A stretch of DNA of 10,645 nt from JACOZG01 sp964564105 (GTDB taxonomy: Bacteria; Patescibacteriota; Minisyncoccia; Phycocordibacterales; JACOZG01). The stretch's first letter is position 1. Every line of letters starts with the position of its first letter. Below are positions 5,869-10,645 of the stretch, piece by piece. The stretch lies in assembly GCA_964564105.1 (NCBI GenBank), contig CAZLZS010000016.1:1-10645 (forward strand), in the 5' to 3' direction. The position numbers and the translations under genes were made by a program. Below the pieces are notes generated by a model. The model saw only the letters and a program-made list of their open reading frames with translations, had not been told where the DNA came from and ran no database searches.

Positions 5869-7194
5869 TTAACCGCCGTCTGCCGGACAACTGGCCAAAT
5901 CTTTCAACAGATCACCCAGCGACGCGAAATCCGTCACTTCAAAGTAGTGATCCGCGCCGCTCGCGATACTATCTCTCAAATAAATCGTGGCCTCCGGCAC
6001 CGTGCCCACTCCGACGACGAAGATCTCGATGCCGGCGGCCTTGGCCGCATCAGCGGCCGCGATGCCGGCGGCTTTAGCTTCGGCTTCGGTGCCCGGCTCG
6101 TTCGGACTGCCGTCGCTGATAATGACCATAAAGTCCGGCGAGTCGCCATCTGGCCGGTCATGGCCGTCGCCCGGATTATCAAGTTCGGCTTTGGCCAGAT
6201 CGATTCCTTCTTTCAAGTTGGTAAAACCGCCGAAGACCAAATTATCAATCGCGGTTTTAATCGTGGCCGTGTCGGCTGACAAATGCTGATCCAAGACACC
6301 GAGTGTGGCAAAACTCGAGATGCCAACATGGGCCGTGTCGGCCGACGGCGCCACGGCATCGACGAAGGATTTGGCGGCGTTCCGGAGAGCCGTGATTTCA
6401 CCGCCACTGATACTGCCTGATTTATCCAAAACGAGCATCAGATCAATCTCATCTTTACAGCCAAAACCGGGCAAACTGATGCCCCGGGCCTCGAGCCATA
6501 AATCACAGCCGAAAACTTTATGTTCGTTCTCAACTGGTTGAATATAAGCGCTCGGAGTGGCTGAGGCATTGTATTCAAGAACGAAACTTTCCCAGTCCTG
6601 GGCGCAGTGACCGCCGAAGCACGGAACCTTCAGATCAATCAGCCATTCGTCTTCAACATCTTGTTCCGACTTGTCTAAACGACCGTCAGTTTCAAAAGAC
6701 TGAACCGTCTGCATGGTCCACTCATCAAGCGCGATCGGGCCATGGAAAGGCGGGATCGGGCCGCGGACTCTCATGTCATTCTCGCCGTTGCCATCAGGCG
6801 AGACTTCGGCTTTAGACAGATACGGGCACAATAACGGCATTGGTTCGTAGCCGTCAGGGCAAAGCCACTCCCCATCGGCATCTTCGCCGACTTGGGCAAA
6901 GGGCGCTGGATTGGCTAGATCAATGGCCTGGCATTTCGGCTTCTGACGAATGACATACTCGACATCGTCCACCCGATCCTCGTCTCTAAAGGATTGCGAG
7001 AGGACGACGGTGAAATTCTGATCAAGTTTTTCTTGCGGGAAGACGGTGCCAAAATCCAGTGATTTAATCGGTACGTTTAAGGCATTTTCAATCCGCGCCG
7101 TCACATTGACGACATGGGCTTCAAAGGCGGCAAAAAGTGGAAGAATCGCCAGCCCTCCGACCAACAACAGCAAGCCCAAAAAAATCTTCCTCAT
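5869..7194 (-). CDS. SipW-type secreted protein with C-terminal von Willebrand factor A domain
   Basis: The 441-aa protein starts with a signal region MRKIFLGLL..FAAFEAHVVNVTARIENAL (1-39), then a paralogue module to about 238 with FGTVFPQE (48-55), VDDVEYVIRQKPKC (75-88), CPYLSK, VPCFGGHCAQDW (190-201) and HKVFGCDLWLEA. Residues 248-435 form a VWA domain with a complete MIDAS: D257-K-S259-G-S261, Thr325 in GGFTNL and Asp361 in IISDGSPN. VWA domains with an intact MIDAS bind a divalent ion and mediate adhesion or protein contacts. As the first gene of the row, under its own strong promoter, it may be the tip adhesin of an assembly built from the two short paralogues; that is inference. No C-terminal anchor is visible. 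The promoter position suggests leaderless translation from the ATG at 7194. Confidence 0.9.
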   Translation of the reverse strand: MRKIFLGLLLLVGGLAILPLFAAFEAHVVNVTARIENALNVPIKSLDFGTVFPQEKLDQNFTVVLSQSFRDEDRVDDVEYVIRQKPKCQAIDLANPAPFAQVGEDADGEWLCPDGYEPMPLLCPYLSKAEVSPDGNGENDMRVRGPIPPFHGPIALDEWTMQTVQSFETDGRLDKSEQDVEDEWLIDLKVPCFGGHCAQDWESFVLEYNASATPSAYIQPVENEHKVFGCDLWLEARGISLPGFGCKDEIDLMLVLDKSGSISGGEITALRNAAKSFVDAVAPSADTAHVGISSFATLGVLDQHLSADTATIKTAIDNLVFGGFTNLKEGIDLAKAELDNPGDGHDRPDGDSPDFMVIISDGSPNEPGTEAEAKAAGIAAADAAKAAGIEIFVVGVGTVPEATIYLRDSIASGADHYFEVTDFASLGDLLKDLASCPADGG

Positions 7195-7202
7195 TGCCGG
7201 TA

Positions 7203-7230
7203 ATATTAGCCGGGATCAAAACCCTGTCAA
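7203..7230 (-). promoter_or_regulatory. Strong promoter of the VWA/surface-protein locus
   Basis: On the minus strand TTGACA (7225-7230) and TAATAT (7203-7208) are separated by 16 nt. The -10 ends 8 nt before the ATG at 7194, so the transcript would start at or within a base or two of the start codon. No Shine-Dalgarno is present. A second TTGACG (about 7235-7240) lies just upstream. Confidence 0.75.
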
Positions 7231-7249
7231 CACCCCGTCAAGCCATTTT

Positions 7250-7280
7250 TGTTGATAGATTGTTGATAGGCTGTGGATAA
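7250..7280. repeat. Three 9-mers phased at 11 bp, one a perfect DnaA-box match
   Basis: On the plus strand TGTTGATAG (7250-7258), TGTTGATAG (7261-7269) and TGTGGATAA (7272-7280) start exactly 11 bp apart. The last is the exact complement of the classical DnaA box TTATCCACA; the others differ at two positions. Same-face phasing, 20 bp upstream of the -35 of the VWA gene, suggests cooperative binding by DnaA or another regulator. Binding by DnaA is inference. Confidence 0.6.
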
Positions 7281-7284
7281 TCTC

Positions 7285-7947
7285 TCACGGCTGGAGAATG
7301 CCGGCGGAAACGCCGTTTATCGAGATCAAAACGGATTTAATCGTTGGGAATTGCTTTAAGGTCTCGGTGATCTGGGCGCGAATCGTGGTTACGAGGCAGG
7401 CGCCGCCGACTTCGGCCCCGAGCTCGGAGCTAAAATCAGCTCGGGCCGCGCCTTGATCAATCGTCAAACTCTGGAGTTTGACTCCGGGATTGATCGCGGT
7501 GACCACTCCGGCGGCGGCCTCGGACGGGCTTGGCCCCTTGAGTAGTTCGGCGAGAGCGGCCCGGCCCACGGCCGTAGTTTCCGGCACGGTACGGAACACC
7601 GGGTAAACCGCATCGCATTTCAGACCTGGCGGATCAAGACGGCGGTTGCCGAAATAGGCGCGAAGGATCATGTTTCCGACGCCGGAATTAACGACCGCGG
7701 CGGTTTGATTGACCGAGCTATTGTTGATAACCGCCAAATCGGTCGGCTCACCGACCGTCTCGTCTAGGGAAACCGTGCTGGTGGCCAGACCATCTTCCAG
7801 TGTTCCTGTCTCGGCCGGCGGATTTTTCTTAAGCAGGGGCCAGAGAATGGCGCCCACGACTAAAATAATAATAACAATCAGCCAGACATTGCTTTTAGAC
7901 TGGCCCTTGACCGGCGCGGCGGTTGGTATATTAGACATATTAGCCAT
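7285..7947 (-). CDS. Membrane-anchored GerMN-domain protein
   Basis: The 220-aa protein has a short cytoplasmic N-terminus, one transmembrane helix (about 21-38), a Thr/Ser/Glu-rich linker (42-90) and a GerMN domain (about 94-212). The domain shows ILRAYFGNRRLDPPG, FRTVPETTAVGRAALAELLKGP (118-139), the SLTIDQGAARADFSSEL strand region (160-176) and LKQFPTIKSVLISING at the end. GerMN was named from the sporulation protein GerM and is also found in non-sporulating bacteria, where it may bind cell-wall or surface components; the exact role is unknown. ATG codons at 7947 and 7938 are both possible and neither has a Shine-Dalgarno. A promoter at 8096-8123 and a terminator-like hairpin lie upstream, so the hairpin could attenuate it. 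Confidence 0.88.
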   Translation of the reverse strand: MANMSNIPTAAPVKGQSKSNVWLIVIIILVVGAILWPLLKKNPPAETGTLEDGLATSTVSLDETVGEPTDLAVINNSSVNQTAAVVNSGVGNMILRAYFGNRRLDPPGLKCDAVYPVFRTVPETTAVGRAALAELLKGPSPSEAAAGVVTAINPGVKLQSLTIDQGAARADFSSELGAEVGGACLVTTIRAQITETLKQFPTIKSVLISINGVSAGILQP

Positions 7948-8007
7948 AGATAATAAATTAAAGCTGATAAATCTAGCTGGTATTCTAACAAGCTAATAAA
8001 TTTAGGC

Positions 8008-8055
8008 AAATACAAAAAGAAAGCACCGCTCACCCTAAGGCGATAACGGTGCTTT
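8008..8055 (-). terminator. Terminator-like hairpin upstream of the GerMN gene
   Basis: On the minus strand AAAGCACCG (8047-8055) pairs with CGGTGCTTT (8020-8028), 9 bp perfect, and the loop can pair further with one mismatch (TCGCC/GGTGA). It is followed by CTTTTTGTATTT. It may end the 183-aa gene about 100 nt upstream, or a short transcript from the promoter at 8096-8123, or act as an attenuator for the GerMN gene. Confidence 0.75.
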
Positions 8056-8095
8056 CCGGAGGGGAAAGAAGCCATTGTGCAAAGTTCTGGATGGT

Positions 8096-8123
8096 AGTAT
8101 AGACCGGCTGCTGGCAATGTCAA
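8096..8123 (-). promoter_or_regulatory. Strong promoter ahead of the hairpin and the GerMN gene
   Basis: On the minus strand TTGACA (8118-8123) and TATACT (8096-8101) are 16 nt apart. Start of transcription is expected near 8089. The first structure reached is the hairpin at 8020-8055, giving either a terminated RNA of about 75-80 nt or a leader for the GerMN gene. Confidence 0.7.
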
Positions 8124-8130
8124 GAGGAGT

Positions 8131-8139
8131 TGTGGATAA
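8131..8139. promoter_or_regulatory. Perfect DnaA-box-like 9-mer upstream of a promoter
   Basis: TGTGGATAA (complement TTATCCACA) lies 7 bp upstream of the -35 at 8118-8123, in the same orientation as the one at 7272-7280. Placement next to a promoter suggests a regulatory site. It may still be chance. Confidence 0.45.
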
Positions 8140-8155
8140 CCCCAGCAGGACCGGG

Positions 8156-8707
8156 CTAAGCCACGGCGGCCAGCGGCAGCCGGTCCGTCAATCGCTGCTT
8201 CTCCCGCCGAGCACCACGCGGTGTCACCACCCTGGAAATAATCGCCACGGCGATGAGGGCAAAACAACTCTCGCCGTCAGCGCTTGGCCGCGTCGAGACC
8301 AGTTTGGTCACCGCGCAGACATAACGACCGGCCTCCCCGGGATGGGCTGGTTTGATCTGGCTTTCTCGATCCAGGAGATACCGAACCGTTACCGCACCAT
8401 TCACCGCCGGGTAACGCGACTGCCACTGACCGTCCTCACAGGCCAAATCAAGCACGACGGTCGAACCGGCGGTGTGCCTAAGCGACAACACCGGCAGGAC
8501 GCGGATGATCCGAAACTGACCGTCGTTCAGCACCTTTTCCGGCGTTGCTGAAACCTCCACCACCCACATCTCTTCCGGCGCCACTGACGGAACATCCGGC
8601 GCAGTCAACGGCTTATACACCGTGGTTACACCACCCTTGAATCTCTTGGCCTGAAGTCCATGCCGGGACTCGTGGAAGGTCAAACCTATCAAATTTGGCG
8701 ACGACAT
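8156..8707 (-). CDS. Hypothetical protein of unknown function (183 aa)
   Basis: I do not recognise a family. The protein has no signal peptide at its start. It is moderately basic with a predicted mix of beta strands: EEMWVVEVSATPEKVL (45-60), FRIIRVLPVLSL (65-76), STVVLDLACEDGQW (82-95) and VTVRYLLDRESQ (106-117). A hydrophobic run SCFALIAVAIISRVV at 147-161 is followed by a basic tail (RGARREKQRLTDR), so it could be a peripheral or tail-anchored protein. Reality of the gene is supported by AAGGGAG 6 nt before the ATG, the best ribosome binding site in the window, and by a good promoter about 100 nt upstream. It stands alone between other transcription units. Confidence 0.65.
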   Translation of the reverse strand: MSSPNLIGLTFHESRHGLQAKRFKGGVTTVYKPLTAPDVPSVAPEEMWVVEVSATPEKVLNDGQFRIIRVLPVLSLRHTAGSTVVLDLACEDGQWQSRYPAVNGAVTVRYLLDRESQIKPAHPGEAGRYVCAVTKLVSTRPSADGESCFALIAVAIISRVVTPRGARREKQRLTDRLPLAAVA

Positions 8708-8713
8708 AACAAT

Positions 8714-8754
8714 CTCCCTTCAGAAACAGGCCCGTAACCGGGCTACGAGGGCCT
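8714..8754 (-). promoter_or_regulatory. Structured leader and ribosome binding site of the 183-aa gene
   Basis: AAGGGAG (8714-8720, minus strand) lies 6 nt before the ATG. Just upstream two mutually exclusive hairpins are possible: GCCCG/CGGGC (8739-8743 with 8730-8734, 4-nt loop) or AGGCCC/GGGCCT (8749-8754 with 8728-8733). The leader from the promoter is nearly 100 nt, unlike the near-zero leaders elsewhere here, so post-transcriptional control is possible. Confidence 0.45.
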
Positions 8755-8810
8755 TCCTTACCGGCAACGCGCCAGCGAGTTCGGCCCTGAATCAAAGGAC
8801 ATCTCTTATT

Positions 8811-8839
8811 AGGTTAGCATAGCTATACAAAATTGTCAA
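8811..8839 (-). promoter_or_regulatory. Promoter of the 183-aa gene
   Basis: On the minus strand TTGACA (8834-8839) is followed after 17 nt by TAACCT (8811-8816), preceded by TGC as an extended -10 (TATGCTAACCT). Start of transcription is expected near 8804. Confidence 0.7.
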
Positions 8840-8902
8840 TATGGACAGCCGGGCGGCTAAAATCATAAGATGAATAAGGAATTTTTGAACCGGCTCTTTC
8901 GA

Positions 8903-8990
8903 GGACGCGCCAGCAACACCGCCAGCAGAAAAAACTCTGGCGCATCCTTCATTTCGTACCCCGCTAGGCTTGACTGCACCCTAACGGGGT
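8903..8990. repeat. Two strong hairpins downstream of the DHH gene
   Basis: Hairpin A on the minus strand has 11-bp arms (8980-8990 with 8958-8968, one G-T wobble) and an 11-nt loop, starting 6 nt past the DHH stop codon. Hairpin B has 11-bp arms (8937-8947 with 8903-8913, one wobble) and a 23-nt loop holding TTTTTT and a competing CTGGCG pairing. Neither is followed by a T tract, so they may act as 3'-end stabilisers or a Rho-type end. The rest of 8840-8996 shows no supported gene. Confidence 0.6.
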
Positions 8991-8996
8991 CATTTA

Positions 8997-10010
8997 TTAC
9001 CTCAACTCTGGATAGATTTCGCCGATTTTTTGCAAAAACAATTCTTTCGCGGCAATAAACGGCATTTTCAGCACGGCGCCGGCGGCGGCCGGATGGCCGC
9101 CGCCGCCCAAAGCCGCGGCCAATCTGGATAAATCAAACCGCGCCGGATCGCGTGTCCGCAAACTCACACGCACCACGCCCGGCATTGATTCCACCAGGGT
9201 GGCGCCGATTTCCCAACCCTTAACTGACTTAAGATGATTGGCGCTACCGAGACCTTGGGTATCTTCATAACGCAAACCGCGAGCGGCTAAAGCTGAAAGC
9301 GAGAGGGCAATCAGGGCGATTTTTCCCTGCCCCACAACTTCGATTGAACTCAGAGCCAAACCCTCAAAACGCAACTGACCCGGAGTATTGTTGTTTTCCA
9401 ATTCAAAAATCAAATCGGGAAAATTAGGCGCGGCCCGGACTAATTCAGCCGCGGCCAAAAAAGTTTCGGTCTTAGTCCCCGGATACTTAAAACCGCCGGT
9501 ATCGGTATAAAGACCGACAAAAAGACAGGCGGCGATCGACGGCGTTACTTCGATCTCCCAGAGTTTGAACAGCTCAAACAAAATTTGGGCCGCGGCCGGA
9601 TATTCCGGCGCAATTAGATTGAGATCGGCGAAAGGCTCGGCCGTAACATGGTGATCAATCAAAATTGTCTTGAGCGGCGGCGGAAATTCGACTTCGCCCA
9701 AATTAGAAACTCGGTCCGGAGAACTGATATCCAAAATCAGGAACAAATCAAAATCAGTTAGCTCAATTTCCAAATAATTTTTCGGCACAATCGCCTCGTA
9801 ACCGGGCAGGAAAGATAAATATTCGGGCAGTGGCGAATCGCCCTTGATCACGACTGGCTCTTTGCCGAGCGCCCTGAGCAGGTGGTAACAAGCGAGCGCT
9901 GAGCCCACAGAATCCGGATCAGGATTCGGATGCAGAGTCAATAAAACACGCTTGGCCGATTTTACCGCCTGCCAAATCTCCGGCGCCAGTTGCCTAACTT
10001 TATCGGTCAT
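8997..10010 (-). CDS. DHH/DHHA1 phosphoesterase, NrnA-like
   Basis: The 337-aa protein has the layout of bifunctional oligoribonuclease/pAp phosphatase (NrnA) proteins, which degrade short RNA or DNA oligonucleotides and dephosphorylate pAp in the cytoplasm. DHH motifs are LHPNPDPDSVGS (26-37, motif I with Asp31 and Asp33), LILDISSPD (91-99, Asp94), LIDHH (117-121) and YTDTGGF (168-174, Asp170). The DHHA1 domain ends with LGGGGHPAAAG (301-311). All metal ligands appear present, so it should be active on Mn2+. Length is typical (about 310-340 aa). The ATG is 9 nt past the stop of the DoxX-like gene, so the two are probably co-transcribed, though no functional link is known. Substrate choice among nanoRNA, pAp and cyclic dinucleotide products cannot be decided from sequence. 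Confidence 0.93.
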   Translation of the reverse strand: MTDKVRQLAPEIWQAVKSAKRVLLTLHPNPDPDSVGSALACYHLLRALGKEPVVIKGDSPLPEYLSFLPGYEAIVPKNYLEIELTDFDLFLILDISSPDRVSNLGEVEFPPPLKTILIDHHVTAEPFADLNLIAPEYPAAAQILFELFKLWEIEVTPSIAACLFVGLYTDTGGFKYPGTKTETFLAAAELVRAAPNFPDLIFELENNNTPGQLRFEGLALSSIEVVGQGKIALIALSLSALAARGLRYEDTQGLGSANHLKSVKGWEIGATLVESMPGVVRVSLRTRDPARFDLSRLAAALGGGGHPAAAGAVLKMPFIAAKELFLQKIGEIYPELR

Positions 10011-10019
10011 ACAACTTTA

Positions 10020-10403
10020 TTACCAAAGCGAGTACGGCAGAACCGGCAGCAGCCATAACATCAGGAGCGCGGCGAGCAGAGCCAGATTTTTCATAAAATT
10101 CACCTCCTCAATCATTTTCTGCTGCTGATCGGTAATCGTCCAAAAATTGTGCATCTTGGGGGTCACTAACAGCAAAAAAACCACCAGCGCCAGAATCGCC
10201 CACTCGAGGTAGACGCCGAAGAGAAAGCCGGCACCGCCGATAACGAGCAGCAAACCAGAAACTACGACGGCGGCCTTGGGGCTAGGCACGCCCTTGGAAG
10301 CGGCATAACCCGTCAGTGCGTGGCGGTAGCGAAAATGGTTAATGCCGCTCCGCAACCAATAGAGCCCGAAAATCACCTGACCAATGATCGCTAATGTTTG
10401 CAT
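10020..10403 (-). CDS. DoxX-like integral membrane protein
   Basis: The 127-aa protein has four predicted transmembrane helices (about 4-18, 43-62, 66-81 and 104-121) and the DoxX-type start GLYWLRSGINHFRYRHALTG (13-32), with a loop carrying KGVPSPKAAVVVSG and a short connecting segment TPKMHNFWTITDQQQK. DoxX proteins are small membrane proteins, some linked to terminal oxidases or thiol and oxidative stress; the role here is not known. It heads an apparent two-gene operon with the DHH phosphoesterase. A TGn-extended -10 ends only 6 nt before the ATG, with no Shine-Dalgarno, so leaderless translation is likely. Confidence 0.85.
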   Translation of the reverse strand: MQTLAIIGQVIFGLYWLRSGINHFRYRHALTGYAASKGVPSPKAAVVVSGLLLVIGGAGFLFGVYLEWAILALVVFLLLVTPKMHNFWTITDQQQKMIEEVNFMKNLALLAALLMLWLLPVLPYSLW

Positions 10404-10409
10404 GATGTT

Positions 10410-10418
10410 AGTTTAGCA
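10410..10418 (-). promoter_or_regulatory. Extended -10 promoter of the DoxX-DHH operon
   Basis: On the minus strand TGC (10416-10418) precedes TAAACT (10410-10415), within TATGCTAAACT, 6 nt before the ATG. This matches the TATGCTAACCT element before the 183-aa gene. No clear -35 is visible. Confidence 0.5.
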
Positions 10419-10437
10419 TAAACAGACCAAGATATAG

Positions 10438-10473
10438 AAAAAGCGGGCCATGGCGAATCCTTCGCCATGGCCC
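10438..10473 (-). terminator. Intrinsic terminator of the candidate small RNA
   Basis: A perfect 13-bp stem (10461-10473 with 10445-10457) with a 3-nt loop is followed on the minus strand by GC and TTTTT. The DoxX-DHH promoter lies just beyond it, so the two units are separate. Confidence 0.92.
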
Positions 10474-10552
10474 TATGACCGCGCCAAACTGACAAACTAA
10501 CATGCGCGAACACGTTCCTTCAACCAAGTCTGGCGCGATCACTACCACTCCG
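10438..10552 (-). ncRNA. Candidate small RNA of about 115 nt, family not recognised
   Basis: A near-consensus promoter predicts a start near 10552 and a strong terminator ends the transcript near 10438. In between, a 10-bp stem (10527-10536 with 10481-10490, one wobble) encloses a 6-bp hairpin AACGTG/CATGTT (10511-10516 with 10499-10504) with a TTCGCG loop. The segment carries no convincing gene: the only minus-strand frame, from the ATGs overlapping the -10, would run through the terminator. It does not show the conserved loop of SRP RNA, nor features of tmRNA, RNase P RNA or 6S RNA that I can recognise. A leader of an unseen riboregulator is another option. Confidence 0.55.
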
Positions 10553-10558
10553 CCGACC

Positions 10559-10587
10559 ATCATACTCCCAAGAGCCCAGCGCGTCAA
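10559..10587 (-). promoter_or_regulatory. Promoter of the candidate small RNA
   Basis: On the minus strand TTGACG (10582-10587) and TATGAT (10559-10564) are separated by the ideal 17 nt; each hexamer has 5 of 6 consensus bases. The rest of the window to 10645 shows no supported gene. Confidence 0.75.
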
Positions 10588-10645
10588 TCACCCGTACAGT
10601 TAACCTTATGAGGTGACATTTCTGCTAGATTGGGGTAACAAAGGT

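Noticed and set aside
7250..8139. Reading the DnaA-box-like sites as a chromosomal replication origin.
   Set aside because: Only two perfect boxes 850 bp apart, no dnaA or dnaN gene and no clear A/T-rich unwinding region; a promoter-linked role fits better.
7878..8267. Minus-strand 129-codon frame spanning the GerMN leader, including an ATG at 8075 just after the 8096-8123 promoter.
   Set aside because: It crosses a strong terminator-like hairpin and overlaps both flanking genes out of frame; no ribosome binding site and no protein-like pattern.
8870..9058. Plus-strand frame of 62 codons starting 6 nt after a TAAAAT hexamer (8858-8863), with TTGTCA 19 nt further upstream.
   Set aside because: It runs through two hairpins and into the end of the DHH gene on the other strand, and the translation has no recognisable features.
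10415..10564. Minus-strand small frame beginning at tandem ATGs that overlap the -10 of the candidate small RNA.
   Set aside because: The start lies upstream of the predicted transcript start and the frame reads through the 13-bp terminator stem.
30..10618. TGTCACCCCTTGAGGTTAACT at 30-50 and its reverse-orientation near copy at 10598-10618 (18 of 21 identical), near both ends of the window.
   Set aside because: About one such pair is expected by chance in a window of this size when all pairs and both strands are considered, and nothing else marks these as element ends.

Overview
The window is a gene-dense, mid-GC bacterial segment in which every supportable gene lies on the minus strand. TGA and TAA are both used as stops, so the code is standard. 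Several traits recall Patescibacteria (CPR, perhaps a Parcubacteria-like lineage): a very small SecE (58 aa), a SipW-type signal peptidase with several paralogous substrates, a GerMN protein, abundant GC-rich palindromes and promoters that sit almost on top of start codons. This placement is inference; no rRNA or marker-gene comparison was possible.

Reading in the direction of transcription (high to low coordinates): at 10438-10587 a promoter, a structured stretch and a strong terminator suggest an unrecognised small RNA of about 115 nt. Next come a DoxX-like membrane protein and a DHH/DHHA1 (NrnA-like) phosphoesterase, probably one operon. A 183-aa protein of unknown function follows, with its own promoter, structured leader and good ribosome binding site. 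A short leader region with a promoter, a DnaA-box-like 9-mer and a terminator-like hairpin then precedes a membrane-anchored GerMN-domain protein.

The centre (2166-7230) is the most distinctive part: a surface-protein locus. Three paralogous secreted proteins share an extremely conserved signal-peptide region (AFEAHVINV..) and six conserved cysteines; the first carries an added VWA domain with a complete MIDAS. After a composite inverted repeat comes a tightly overlapped trio: a single-pass membrane protein with a probable beta-sandwich, a SipW/ER-type signal peptidase (Ser46/His87), and a fourth substrate with the same signal motif, a GYWRNH region and an acidic Thr/Glu/Pro-rich tail. This looks like a dedicated signal peptidase with its own set of substrates, comparable in logic to SipW-TasA/TapA of Bacillus, and may build a fibre or adhesive surface layer.

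The low-coordinate end holds a DUF1264/oil-body-associated-protein homologue with a clear terminator, a DUF3105 protein, and the housekeeping pair secE-nusG.

A recurring theme is that -10 hexamers lie only 6 to 8 nt upstream of the ATG (secE, the VWA gene, the DoxX gene), which predicts leaderless mRNAs. Two perfect DnaA-box 9-mers each lie just upstream of a promoter, one of them in an 11-bp-phased triplet.
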